A DNA stretch of 64,000 bases from Liquidambar formosana (GCA_039720395.1 CM077826.1:24632430-24696429), one strand, 5' to 3'; positions 34,121 through 46,410 are shown, counted from the stretch's first letter. Notes: generated by a model not told the origin, from the sequence alone. Numbers and translations: made by a program.

Positions 34121-37100
34121 TTCCTGTAGAATTTGCCAAAAGCCTAGAAAAATTAGAATAATTTAAAGAAATTAGAAGATCATTTCTAGGTGCTTTCTTT
34201 TAATCTTATTTTTTAAGGAGTTTATTAATAATTTTGGAAAAATGGACATTTATATGAGTTAAAAATCATTTTCCAAAACATTGTTGAGTTAGAAATTTAG
34301 AATCATGCATGTGTAGTATACTAGTATATATTATACATGCATTTATAATATTGCTGCATACTATTTGGCAAGTGACACATTACAAATCATACCTTAATAG
34401 CAACTTCCAACATCCACTGTAGTACTACCAAGACCCATGAGTTTTGAAAGAATATAGTTCCCAAAAGAACATTTTTGAAAAAGACAAAATGTCAACTTTA
34501 TTTAACTCGTCAGACATTTTACCATGAGGCTTGGGGAAAATTTAACATGTTTCTTTTATTAGCTTCAGAGGGGGAAAAAAAAATCTTTTTCGGTTACAAT
34601 TTTTTCTTGGAAAATTCTCCCTCGAAATAGTTCCATGGAAACAAAAGAATGGGTAAAATTTGTGCTTTAGGCCTTTAAAGATGATCCCCTAAATAGAGTA
34701 GAATGCTCTTATAACATAATTTGACATCAACTGGGGTTTCAAAAAATCTTATTCAAAAATTTCTTCATAGAGATATTATCTATCAAACTTTAAGAAGTTA
34801 AAAAGAATGTAATAGCCTGGACCATTATACTTGAATGTTCTGTGAACTTAAGCATCTATTGTTTTCACCAAAATGGTCCCATTCATTTATAAGCTAGATG
34901 ATTGCCACTTATTCGAATTAAAAACACAGGATGAAGTGGAAGCTGAGATGAGGAGGCTAAAGCTAGAGTTGAAGCAAACAATGGACATGTACAGTAAAGC
35001 ATGCAGAGAAGCGCTTACATCAAAACAGAAGGTACCGAAAATTCAAATTCATGGGTCTGGCACACCCAGAAAAGAGAAGTCACATTTTGGATTTGCACAT
35101 TTTCAAGTTGCTTGATTGATTCTAATATGATCCTACTACAGGCAAAGGAGCTCCATCGATGCAGACTTGAAGAAGAACGAAGATTAGAAGAGGCACAACT
35201 GGGTGAGGAAACTGCACTGGCAATTGCAGAGAGAGAGAGAGTTAAGTGCAGGGCAGCTATGGATGCAGCAGCAGCATCTCAGAGGATTGCAGAGCTGGAA
35301 GCACAAAGGAGATTGAATTCAGAAATGAAAGCCCTCAAAGAAGCAGAGGAGATGAAGAAAGCAATGGATACTCTAACCCAAAATGATATCAGGTACAGGA
35401 AATACACAATTGAAGAGATTGAATCAGCAACAGATTTCTTTGCTGAATCTCGCAAGATAGGGGAAGGGGGTTATGGCCCAGTCTACAAGTGTTATCTTGA
35501 TCATACACCAGTTGCAGTGAAGGTGTTGCGATCAGATGCAGCTCAAGGAAGGTCACAATTTCAGCAAGAGGTGAGTAGAAAAGAAAATTTACTAGTAATT
35601 GACAAATGAACTATCTAAGGCTTAAGAACTTGATAGAGTACCAGTAATTTTTCCAAACAACTTAGCTTATTCAACTTAGCATATTCCCTACTAATTAGTT
35701 CAAGTCTATATCTTCCAAGACATTATATGGTGTATCACACTTCATCACACAACCTTACATGTCAACAAACCCTCCATTGATGAGGATGAAAACCACAATC
35801 AATTTGCAAGAAGATGATTTACAATTAATTTGTAACAAGACAATATTAGTCGAGCTGAAGACGTATCACAATTGATCAATTGCTGGCTCTTCACTTAATC
35901 CACTGAAGATGGTTGATGTTGCTTCCCTTTACTATGACCACCATAAACGAAAAAAATGCTTCTTTGCCCATAAGAGGATTAGAATCAAGAAGGCATCACA
36001 TGCCTTTACACAAATTGATAAGATCATCCACCTCCACACAAAAATCAAGTCTTAATGGACTTGACACAAAGCTACTTAGGCTAGAAACACAATTGGAAAT
36101 TGGGTGCATAGAAGCCTCACCGAGAAAGAAAGCATCAAGTGCCTTTATGTAAATGGATGGCATCATGTGCATCCATAAAAGAAGACATCACATGTCTTCA
36201 CATAAGCAAGCATAGTGGTTGCAAAATAATAGACCAGAAAATCTAGGCAATAAATGTGGAAAGAGGAAAAAACAATTTACACACACAAGATATTCGATGA
36301 AGGACTTTGAGAATCTCATTATGACAACAAAATAAATATAAAACAGAAAAAATTCAATAGATCAAGATATTTCTTTTAAACAAGTGTTTCTAGAAACACT
36401 AGAGACGTGAAGAAAGACAAAATGGGGTATGGGAACAAAACATAAAAAGACTCCAAATAAAGAGCAGATTAAGTCCAGTAGACAGCAACTCTTATCAGCT
36501 ACCGCCCACCGGCATAAACCAATTGACGATCATTAATGTCATAACATATCTACCACTCCTATTATTAGAAAATAACGAAAGATTGGAAATTATCTTGATA
36601 AAAAATCTTAAAGGGTTTGTATAGATTACAAGACATGATAAACCATGAAAATAAAAATCTAAAGGAAATCATAACATATTCTCTACTAACTTGAACAAAT
36701 CTAAATCTTTAAAGATATTATACGATGTATCGCACTACACCACACAACCATAAACCATAACAATCCCCTTTCAAATTAAATAATTAATGGGATAAAAAAC
36801 CATGATCAATTTGCGACGAGATGTTAACGAGATGTTTAGTATCACAATCTATGTTACATGAACTTGGGTGTGGGTTTTGGGTGTGGGTATGAGTCTAGGT
36901 GTCAAATTCGTCTACATTTGAAGATTTATCACCATTTTGAAGTGCCGGCAAGAGTACCCACACCCATGTCACATGTGTCCGACATAGATACTTCACACAT
37001 TCTGAAGCGCCTAGGTAACATAGATCACAATTGGGTGAGACAAATACATATCACAATTGGTCCAGTACATGTGAAAAGAGGAAGAAGCAATTTGGAGGCT

Positions 37101-40100
37101 CTCTAAGAATCTTGTGATAGCAACAAAGAATTAACAGATTTAAGAGGTCTTTTTTATAAAAAAAGATCTTCTGAAAACCCTCGAACACATGAGAAAGAAA
37201 GAACAAAATACAATAACCTAAATGAAGATTATTTTAGGAATACGTAGTTTAGGTCAAACTACAGCAAGTTTTATCAATTAACGCACAGAGACGGAAAGAA
37301 GGAAAAAATAAAAGGAATGAAAATTAAATAATAATAAAAAAAGAAAAAAAGAAAAGATGAACAACAGTAGTAGAATGGATCTATCACTCTGATACCACAT
37401 TATGAAATGTAGAAGACTAGAATTATATTAATAAAAAGCATAAAAGAGTCTATATGGGCTACAAGACATGATAAATTAGGAAAGTAGATATGTAGAGAGA
37501 ATCTAGTAAGATCATATATGGTGTACTGCACTAAAACCAAAAATTTAGAAAAAAAAACATGTTTAACGATGAGACTCCAATCCTCATTTAAGTAGCTCCT
37601 GAGCCTCACCCACAGGTCTGGTTTTCTAGTTAACAAATGAAGATAGATATGGCAACATAGTAAGATCAAGTTCGCCTATGCTTGTCGCTAGTACAAGCTT
37701 CTGGAAGACCTACAGAATGAAGTTTGAATATATTGTACTTACAAATTACAACATATCAATAGTATCCCTATCCCTAAATTCTAAAGTCAGAAAGTAAAGA
37801 GTTCTTAAAACTCAAATTTCTTATAGAGGTTGCTACTAAAAACAATGTGAAACCAAAAGTAAAATTTTCAGACGGAAACACTAACAGGGCTGGCAACAAA
37901 TGTCTACATGTGGCAAAGTTCATATGAATTCTCTAAATGGAGCAAGTCCATAGATAATAAACATTTTACAAATATGGATATAGACCTTAAAGATATCTAT
38001 GAGAACTTAACTCAAGACTCAGCAGACACCACAAATGAAATAGGCATGGGACTCACTCTTCAAATCTGAATCCACAATGCCAAATGTGATATGATCTCCA
38101 TAGCCAAACCCTAGCAGTAGTAAATCTTCTTTCATCTTCCTAGCCATAAATAAGTGATTGATCCATACTGTTGTTAATTCTAAGCTTCTACATGGATGCT
38201 TCATGTCATAGAAGCTTGAAATGCACTTCCCTTTTCTCATACCCTATACTTTTTGAGAGCTTCCTTTTCCACTTACAAAGAGGTTTACCAATAACGAAAG
38301 TATTGTTGTTTAACTTTTTCCTTAAAAATCTAATGCAGGTTGAAGTATTGAGCTCTATACGGCATCCCAACATGGTGTTACTCCTAGGAGCATGCCCAGA
38401 GTATGGCTGTTTAGTCTATGAATATCTGGCTAATGGAAGTTTAGATGACCGTCTCTTCCAGCGAGGGAACACCCCTGTCATCTCTTGGAGACTCAGATTC
38501 CGAATTGCTGCAGAGATTGCCACAGGCCTACATTTTCTCCACCAAACCAAGCCAGAGCCACTAGTGCATCGTGACCTCAAACCTGGCAACATTTTGCTAG
38601 ACCATAACTACGTCAGTAAGATTAGTGATGTTGGATTGGCCAGACTTGTTCCCCCATCCGTTGCCGACAATGTAACACAGTATCTCATGACATCAACAGC
38701 TGGAACTTTCTGCTATATTGACCCAGAGTATCAACAAACTGGAATGCTCGGAATAAAATCTGATGTCTATTCTCTAGGGATCATGCTTCTGCAATTGATA
38801 ACTTCCAAACCACCGATGGGATTAACTCATCACGTCGCACAGTCTATCGAGAAGGGAACATTCAATGAAATGCTGGACCCAGCTATACCTGATTGGCCAG
38901 TTGAAGAAGCATTGTCCTTAGCAAAAATAGCACTCCAATGTGCAGAGCTAAGACGCAAAGATAGGCCAGATCTTGGACAAGTTGTCTTGCCAGAGCTTGA
39001 AAGATTGAGAGCACTTGCTGAAGAAAACATGCACCCAATCATACAGAGTGGCAGATCAGGCCCTACCCCCAACCACAGCCATACTTCTGTGGTGCATGTA
39101 AGTTGGGAAACTCATAGACTTTAGAGCTTTTTTTATACTAAATGATGAATGAAATGATTTTATTGGATTTCAATAGCATTGAATATCTCAAATTCTCATG
39201 TGAATTTGTCACCTAAATCACAAAATCAATCATAGAAAATAAAAATTGACAATAATGACATATTACTCTCAAGTGTTGAGAACAAGAAACAGAATCAATC
39301 AAATTTTGTGAAATAACAAAATTTACTCATTTCAAATGTTACGAAAGAAATACCCAATTAAAGAATCAGCTTCAAGATCTCCAGTATTGATCCAAATGAT
39401 TATGCATTAGGATATCCACCAGGAAGAATATACTTGTGCATAGAGCAAACCTCAGTTATGTCTTGTAGGAGGTAAAGAAAGTCTCCAATGATGGCAGACA
39501 TGCCATGAAATAGGATCCTATCATCAAGACCTAGCTACAAAATTTCCTATAATAATAAATAAATAAAAATAAAAATAAGTGGGACTGAATAAGTGATTAT
39601 AACTAGTAAGTCTATCATATTCTTTCAGACTATACAAAATATGATGTCTCTAAAAGAATCACATAAAAAATAGAACGTAGAGTCATCTAAATAATCTCCA
39701 ATGTTCGAAAGATACCTATTTGGTCGAAGCATTTGATGGTAAGGGTCCTAACACTCTGTGCACCACAAGTAGCCACAAATCCTGCATTTACTAATTTAAA
39801 TTATAGCATGGGTGCATATGTTTCCCCTATGGGGAAACTAACAAAAACTGAATGTTTTCGGAATTCACAAAGACAAAAAATTTAAATAAACCTAGGGCTT
39901 TTTTAGTGAGAGAAGTTCTCGGCACACGTTAGGCTGTTTTTAGGCTGCTATCGTGCCCTCCTCTTTTTTTCTCTTTTTTCGAAGATCTGCTCATCTTTTC
40001 TCCGCAGCGATGTAGATCCGGCAAAAGACATAGAGCTGCTATTGTGTGCTTCTCTTTTTTTCTCTTTTTTTGAAGATCTGCTCGTCGTTTCTTCGCAGCG

Positions 40101-43100
40101 ATGTAGATCCGATGAAAGACATAGAGATGGGTAAGGTTTTCCAGATCGAAGGGAAAACCTTGAAATTTTCAGTGGTCAATGATAACAAGGGAAGATTTTT
40201 AAGAATCAATAAAAGGGGTAGTGGTTTTTCCAGAAATGTCTTCCTAGAAAGAATCTTTGTAAATAAATTTATCGATTTTGTGTATGGTATTCTCTGTAAT
40301 GGGTCTAGAGCAAAACTCTACTGGAAAGAAATGGGATCATTTAGGGAAGTGGTGGCGATGGTCAGATCTAATCACAGAGGCAGAGCCTTGTTGTTTCCGA
40401 ATTCCCGTTCAACCATAACAAGAGTATGGTTATTTTCCCTAAAGATAAAGATATGTATGGATGGAGAGCTCTGTTGAGCTCGTGTGCTAGTTAAAAACAC
40501 AAGCACAATCCCTCCTTTCGCCAAAGTTTCTATGCTTAATGTTTGTTACAGAGTGCAGGTAGTTGAAGAAATTCAACCACAAGTGATTCCGACACAAACT
40601 GTGTTTGAAAGCTACATAATTGATCACAGGAATGGCTCGAAGGGAAATCAGATCATCACCGGAGTTCGTGAAAGGAATGATGGCAGGTTCAGGCAGTCGA
40701 TCTTCGTGTGCGAGGTAGAAGATGAAAGGGCAACCATGTGCGGTGGAGGAGAGTGGAGACTGATTGTGCTGAGAGGGCACATGGCAAGAGGGTAGTGGAT
40801 GATCGTACAGTGGTAGGTGAGAGGGGTTTGAATTCTCTCAAGCTGAAGGATAAGGAGGGGGTGGTAAGGCACATGACAGCATTGGGAAAAAGAAGGGTTG
40901 TCCCTCACGTGAAGAGCACGTGGACAGGAGCTTGGGCTTGGGTCAGTGTGTTAGACAGGATGGGCCGGCAGCTCAAATGCCTCTCCTATGCACTGATCCA
41001 TCTTCATCTAGTGTCAAAAGTAATGTTGGGTCTATTGGGCTGGATTTTAGACTCCCTAAGAGTGCGGATACATCTTCTATTTCTCTCCAGCCAGAACCTG
41101 GGGAGGTTGAAAGGACTCAGAGCCAGATGGTGCTAGCGACAGAGATGGCAATGGCGACGATGAGCTTTGCAAAGTAGAAAGGGCTCAATCTGGAGGTTTT
41201 TTACCGATGGTGGTGGTAAGTGAGGCTAACGCTCAGGTTAATGGAGGTGGAGTCTACTGCGACAATAGGAGTTTGACTACTGAAGAAGAGCTGTCTGATT
41301 GTGAAATGAGAATTGTTGAATCCCCTAGTGATTTTGAATGCGAGAACAGAAATTTTTCAGGTACTAATCTCCCAAAACCTATTGTATGCCTCCCGATTGA
41401 TTTTCTTGAACCTGGTATTACGCTTTTAACAGAGAAAGGGCAGATGGGTGTCTTCTACTTGAATATGGGGTTACGAGTGATAGGGAAATTTCAGAATGGG
41501 TGAAAACTAAAGTAAAAGGCCTAAGCAGGTTCCTGGGTACCACTTATGACGGTCACAAAGAAGAGGTGGTTTCACTGTTCTCTTCTATTGAAAAAAGTTC
41601 GAGGTCAAGAAGGTCCTTATCTCCGAGAAGGAAGTTGATTAGCCCGATTGAAAGGAGGAACAAGGAACTAAAAAAGCTAGATTGGTCTATAAATTATGAG
41701 AGCAAAGAAGGTCTTGAAGCCGTGTCAGAGGCTGGTGGGGTGAATTTAATACGCGATTTAGTTTCTTCATGAAGCTACGCATTATTTGTTGGAATGTCAG
41801 AGGATTAAATAGTAGGGAGAGAAGGAAGAGAATTAGTTCTGCCTTAAAAAAATAGAAAAGGGATGTTGTGGTATTTCAATAAACAAAAATTGAAGTTATA
41901 AATAGACAAATTATTAGAGATTTATGGGCGGGCAATTATGTGAATTGGGTTGAGTTAGGTGCCCCCAAGGCAGGTCTGGGGGAGTGCTAATTGTGTGGGA
42001 TAGTAGGGTTCTTTCTAAGATTGATGAAGGCATTGGTGTGCTTTTGGCTTCTTATGTTTTTAAGAATATGGACGATAGTTTCCAATGGATTTTTACAGGG
42101 GTATATGGTCCAAATGACGATCAACTAAGACCATCTTGCTGGCTAGAATTGGAAAGCTTCTACTTTAAGCGGGCTCTCCCATGGTGTGTGGCAGGAGATT
42201 TCAATGTTGTGCATTTTCCTAATGAGAAAAAAGGTAGTGAGCATCTCTCTTCAGCTATGTGATTATTTTCGGAGTTTGTGGAATCTAATGAATTAATTGA
42301 CCCTCGTATTAATGGGGGTTGGTTCACTTGGTCGAATAATCATGACATCCCTAGTCTTTCTAGGTTGGATAGATTTCTCTTTTCGCCTTCATGGGAAGAG
42401 CATTTCCCTAGAGTAACACAATCTGCCCTTCCTAGACCATTATCCGATCACATTCCATTACTGCTTGATAGTGAAGGTATGAGAATAGCTAAAGGTCCTT
42501 TTCGATTTGAGAATATGTGGCTTGAGGAGGAAGGTTTTGTCAATCTAGTGAATGATTGGTGGGGCTCTTATTCTTTTTCTGGCTCTCCTAGCTTTGTGTT
42601 AGCTAAAAAGTTGAAAGCCTTGAAAAAACGCTTGAAAGTTTGGAACAAGGAAGTGTTCGGTAATATTAGAGAATCCAAAGAAGGGGTTTTGGATACTATT
42701 CATTTTTATGATGAGAAGGAAGGGCGATTGGAATTTTCGGTTGAAGAGAAAGCTAGTAGGATGGAGGTTAAAGCGGAATTTGCTAGACTAGCCCGTTTGG
42801 AAGAAATTGGTTGGCGCCAAAAATCTAGAGTTTCGTGGCTTAAGGAAGGAGATAAAAATACCAAGTTCTTTCATAGAATGGCTAATGCTGATAAAAGGGG
42901 TAATTATATTGGGAAATTATTGGTGAATGGGTCTCTTGTGGATGATGAGGAAATCTTCTCCAAAAAAATTATTAACCTTTATGAGAATCTTTTCTATGAG
43001 GAGGAGGATTGGAGACCTCTAACTGATGACATGCCATTTAATTCCCTTGATGTTGAGGAAGCCAATTGGTTGGATAGAGAATTTGATGAAGCGGAGGTTT

Positions 43101-46100
43101 TGGAAGCTCTTAATTCTTTGTGTGGTGATAAAGCCCTGGCCTGGATGGTATTTCTATTGCTTTTTTTTCAGAAATGTTGGAGGGTTATAAAAAATGATTT
43201 AATGAAAGTATTTGAAGAATTTTTTGTTAGAGCAAAGATTGAAAGTAGTCTCAATGCTACTTTTATTGCTCTCATTTCCAAGAAGGGGGAAGTAGTGGAT
43301 GTACGTGATTTTCGTCCCATTTCTTTGATTGGTAGTGTCTACAAAATTCTTGCTAAGGTGTTGGCTTTGAGACTTGAGAAACCCATTTTTCCTTTCACAA
43401 TTTGCTTTTATTAGTGGTAGACAAATCGTAGATGCGGCTCTTGTGGCAAATGAATGTGTGGACTCTAGACTGAAAAATGGGTACCCGGGGATTTTGGCTA
43501 AGATTGATTTGGAGAAGGCATATGAGTCATATGACCATGGACTTAAAAATCGCGATATATCGACGATATATCGCGAAATTTCGCCATATCAGAGGGTAAC
43601 GATACGATATATTGTTGCGAAATTGAAAAATTTTCAAAAAACAAAATATCGAACGATATCAGCGATATATCGAAGATATATCACTGATATCGAAGATATC
43701 ACTGAATATCGTTCAAGATATCGACACTGCCATGTTTAAATGCCCTTTTGCTAATTTCTGGTGAAATTTTTACACATTAGAATAGGTTAGGATTCACATA
43801 TATATGTACATTTTACTATGCTTATTATTTCACATAATTTAAAATATTATTTCAAACCAATGGCCTTTGGTCTAATAGCACTCCATATTTAAATGTTACA
43901 AAAATCTATTTCAATGTTATATAACATCTAAATGTTGAATTTGCAAAATTTTCTATTATTTATTTACTTAGCGCGATATATTTTTTTATACCGTATGCAA
44001 CACATACTTGTATTATACATATTTAAATTGCAATATTTTGATACTAGATTGTGTATTAGAGTTTAAATCATTATTTCCCAGAGTTTCAATAAAAATATCA
44101 ATGTTTAACTCATAATATCCACTATATCTTTAAAACGATATCGATATTGTCGATATATCCAACGATATATCCGATATATCCACATTTTTGGACCCTCGAT
44201 ATATCCATCGATATCAATATTAAAGTCCTTGCATATGACCATGTCAATTGGCATTTTCTCATTTATCTACTTGGGAGGATGGGTTTTGGGATGAAATGGC
44301 GTAAGTGAATCGCTTGGTGCATATCTACCCCTTCTTATTCGGTTTTGGTGAATGGGACTCCCTATGTTTTTCTCTATAGCTATAGAAAGGTCCGCCAAGG
44401 CGATCCTCTCTCTCCATTTTTATTCATTTCAGTTATGGAAGTATTGAGTAATTATATTCCCAAAGCCGTGGATGCAAATTTATTGGATGGTTTTGTAGTG
44501 GGTGATGGTTGGTTTGGGTTGGGCAAGGTGTCTCACTTACTTTTTGCCGATGATGCTTTAATCTTTTGTGGTTTGGAGGAGGAACATATGTCAAATTTGA
44601 GGGTTATTCTTCTTTCTTTTGAAGTGATGTCGGATCTCAAAGTTAACCTTGGAAAGTCCGATCTTATTTCAGTGGAAAATGTTGCTAATGTGGATAATCT
44701 TGCTATTATTTTGAGTTGTAAAGTTGGGAAATTACCGGCGACTTACCTTGGTCTTCCTTTGGGGGCTCACTTCAAAGATCCTAAAGTTTGGGATCCCGTC
44801 ATTGAGAAAATTGAAAGAAGGCTTAGTAGTTGGAAAAAAGGGTATCTTTCTAAAGGTGGTAAATTAACACTCATCCATAGTGTATTATCTTCAATCCCCA
44901 TCTATTTCATGTCCATTCATAAAATTCCCAAGTCCGTGGCTTTTAGGATTGAAAAACTTCAAAGGGACTTTCTATGGAATGGTGTGGGAGGTGAGCGGAA
45001 ATATCATCTTGTTGATTGGAGCACCATTTGCCTTCCAAAACACATAGGTGGTTTAGGGGTTAGATCCATTGTTTGTACCAATCAAGCTCTCGTGGGTAAA
45101 TGGCTTTGGAGATTTGGTAGGGAAGTCCAAGGTCTATGGCGGGATGTTATTTTTTGGAAGTATGGCACTTCTAGAGAGGGTTGGTGGACTAATGGAATTA
45201 ATGGTTCTCATGGTGTGGGTCTATGGAAAGCGATTATGCAAGGTTTCGATGGCTCCATCAAAGAGATTGGGTTTAAAGTTAGTGATGGTAGTACGGTAAA
45301 ATTTTGGAAAGACTTGTGGTGTTCCAATTCGCCTCTTATGTTGGAGTTTCCTTCTTTATACTCTATTGCTTCTAATAAGGAAGTTTTGATTAAGGATTGC
45401 TTGGTAGGGGAAGTTGGTACCTGTTATTGGGATGTTCTTTTTATTCGTCACTTTAATGATTAGGAATTGGAGGAAGTGTTGGCCTTTTTTCAAGTTCTTT
45501 ACGAGAGTAAGATTTTGGAGGGTGAGAATGATTCCTTGGTTTGGCATAAGGATTCTAAAGGGTTATTCTCAGTAAAATCTTTCTACAATTGTTTAAGACC
45601 TTTAAGGAATATTTTTCTTCCGACTAAAGTCACATGGATTTCCTCGGTTTCTACTAAAGTTGCCTTTTTTTGTTGGTTGGTGGGAAGTAATAAGTGTTTA
45701 ACTTTGGATAACCTTGCTAGTAAAGGGTGGTATGTGCCGAAAAGATGTGTTCTTTGTAAACAAGATGCGGAAACGGTGGATCATCTCTTCATTCATTGTT
45801 TTGTGGTTAGGAATCTATGGATGCTTTTATTTAACATGTTCGGAGTTCATTGGGTGCTTCCTTCCTCTACCTACGACTTATTAGCGGGTTGGTGGTTTAA
45901 AGGGGGGCGCAAAAAGGCTAAAGTGATTTCGTATATGGCTCCACATGTTATATTGTGGTGCATTTGGAGGGAAAGAAATGCTAGACCTTTTGAGGGGGTT
46001 GAGAAGCCTCTCATTGACCTCAAATCCTCCTTTTTTAAATCTTTATTTTTGTGGTATTCTAGTCACACTAATACTTCCAATATTTCTTTTGTTAATTTTG

Positions 46101-46359
46101 TGGATTGCTTTAAAATGTAGAGGGTTGTGTGGTTAGTCATTGTATATGGCTTATGTACATGGGCTAAGCCCTTTTTGTTAATCAATACATATTTACCTTA
46201 TCAAAAAAAATTTAAATAAATAAAAAATTAAAAGAAACACACACACACAAACTAGATTTTCTTTGCACTAATGGAAGGTTTAACAAATTGCTCAGTAATT
46301 TTCTGCAGGATGTGATAAGCGATCCTGTGCAGTTACAATCAGGAGATGATAGCTCATAG
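28051..46359 (+). CDS. USP-domain / coiled-coil protein kinase (U-box 34/35/52-related)
   Basis: Ten exons: 28051-28228, 29569-29690, 29949-30070, 31142-31356, 31463-31517, 31990-32281, 34930-35031, 35142-35570, 38339-39097 and 46309-46359; about 774 residues, all in frame with GT-AG sites. Order: universal-stress-protein fold (LVAVAIDKDKGSHYALKWAI to GASSRHGF), Ser-rich linker, coiled coil (about 329-440), kinase. The kinase has GEGGYG (469-474), Lys489, HRDLKPGN (Asp584) and DVG (602-604) in place of DFG, a variation usual in this family, so it is likely active. The protein resembles Arabidopsis USP-kinase proteins, some of which add a C-terminal ubiquitin-ligase U-box. No U-box signature is found here; the tail is Ser-rich and stops at TAG 46357. 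The last intron is swollen by a LINE. A shorter product ending at 39124 would arise if that intron were retained. Target and pathway cannot be told from sequence. Confidence 0.82.
28229..29568 (+). other. intron 1 of the USP-kinase gene
   Basis: The donor is followed at once by CT and AT microsatellites (28232-28319). The remaining sequence is AT-rich without recognised elements. The acceptor is a CAGCAG tandem (29566-29571). Confidence 0.6.
32282..34929 (+). other. intron 6 of the USP-kinase gene
   Basis: The 2.65-kb intron holds AT runs at about 32524-32554 and 32970-32993, a TG run followed by an AG run at about 34058-34122, a Helitron-like terminus at 33001-33030 (minus strand) and one lone 'cacccctag' end at about 33541, possibly half of a hAT MITE. 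I saw no coding sequence. Confidence 0.5.
33001..33031 (-). mobile_element. possible Helitron 3' end, minus strand
   Basis: On the minus strand cacgtgcaacgcacatgtg forms a short stem and is followed six bases later by CTAG next to T, as in Helitron termini. The start of the element was not found. Confidence 0.3.
35571..38338 (+). other. intron 8 of the USP-kinase gene with copia-like LTR debris
   Basis: Three related stretches (about 35680-35760, 36590-36760 and 37385-37540) share 'ctacaagacatgataaa' or 'tatggtgtatcacacttc'-type sequence. At 37388 'ctctgataccaca' is the complement of tggtatcagag, the usual copia primer-binding site, suggesting a degenerate minus-strand LTR retroelement or TRIM in the intron. 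No protein domain remains. The intron splits the kinase N-lobe from the rest. Confidence 0.4.
39098..39874 (+). other. last intron of the USP-kinase gene, left of the LINE
   Basis: The donor is gtaagt at 39098. The stretch to 39874 is AT-rich with no recognised element. Together with 46221-46308 it makes an intron of about 0.9 kb once the LINE is discounted. Confidence 0.6.
39875..39890. repeat. 16-bp TSD, left, of LINE 1
   Basis: aaaaaatttaaataaa just before the LINE; the identical copy is at 46205-46220 after its A-tail. AT-rich sequence lowers the weight of the match somewhat. Confidence 0.65.
39960..40125 (+). repeat. 91-bp tandem duplication in LINE 1 leader
   Basis: 'gaagatctgctc' at 39981 and 40072 and 'cgcagcgatgtagatccg' at 40003 and 40094 repeat with a 91-base period. 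Tandem leader repeats are known in L1 elements, where they can carry promoter function; here that is inference. Confidence 0.75.
40112..41772 (+). pseudogene. LINE 1 ORF1 remnant
   Basis: The first piece (to 40477) reads GKVFQIEGKTLKFSVV... GRFLRINKRGSG..., resembling the N-terminal part of ORF1 proteins of plant L1 elements. It then breaks into overlapping frames (40484-40795, 40738-41136, 41207-41503, 41500-41772) by indels. ORF1 proteins bind the LINE RNA. I see no zinc knuckle in the remaining frames. The final piece ends at TGA 41770-41772, overlapping the ORF2 ATG by ATGA. Confidence 0.55.
41769..46120 (+). pseudogene. LINE 1 ORF2 remnant (endonuclease, reverse transcriptase)
   Basis: ORF2 starts at ATG 41769 with the AP-endonuclease signature LRIICWNVRGLN; GDFNVVHF and SDHIPLLL follow. 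The reverse transcriptase has DFRPISLIGSVYKILAK, IDLEKAY, RQGDPLSPFLF and FADDALIF. The C-terminus shows a zinc-binding module (RCVLCKQDAETVDHLFIHC). In-frame stops occur at about 41851, 41879, 42260, 44302 and 45461, with frameshifts at about 41975, 43130 and 43378. A nested element at 43540-44231 splits the IDLEKAY region. Removing it with one TSD copy restores the frame through DHVNWHF. Confidence 0.85.
43540..44231. mobile_element. insertion nested in LINE 1, GATATATCG-rich
   Basis: The 692-bp unit is flanked by the identical 12-bp sequence catatgaccatg (43528-43539 and 44232-44243). Its ends are imperfectly inverted (gacttaaaaatcgcgatat against the complement of atcaatattaaagtcctt). Both ends carry many cgatatat and gatatatcg motifs; the middle is AT-rich and non-coding. 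A fragment with similar motifs is at about 5380-5630. I cannot assign the superfamily; the long TSD hints at a Mutator-like origin. Confidence 0.7.
46205..46220. repeat. 16-bp TSD, right, of LINE 1
   Basis: aaaaaatttaaataaa, identical to 39875-39890, directly after the LINE A-run. Confidence 0.65.
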
Positions 46360-46410
46360 AGCCACTCAAGCATGTCATCCCTGACAGGTAGACAATCAGA
46401 TACAGATTGA

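Larger units (their letters stand above)
39891..46204 (+). mobile_element. L1-type LINE, full length but defective (LINE 1)
   Basis: The unit begins cctagggctttttt and ends near 46204 in an A-run, between 16-bp duplications. It contains a 5' leader with a 91-bp tandem duplication, an ORF1 remnant (about 40112-41772) and an ORF2 remnant (41769-46120) with endonuclease, reverse transcriptase (FADD at 44543-44554) and a C-terminal zinc-knuckle region, but no RNase H domain. It lies in the same orientation as the host gene, in its last intron. Stops, frameshifts and a nested 0.7-kb insertion show that it cannot move by itself. Confidence 0.85.

Noticed and set aside
46309..46410. Last exon of the USP-kinase gene read as a decayed U-box
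   Set aside because: DVISDP resembles part of a U-box, but there is no CPI signature before it, and the following residues read better as a Ser-rich tail in one frame. Left as an alternative, not a call.
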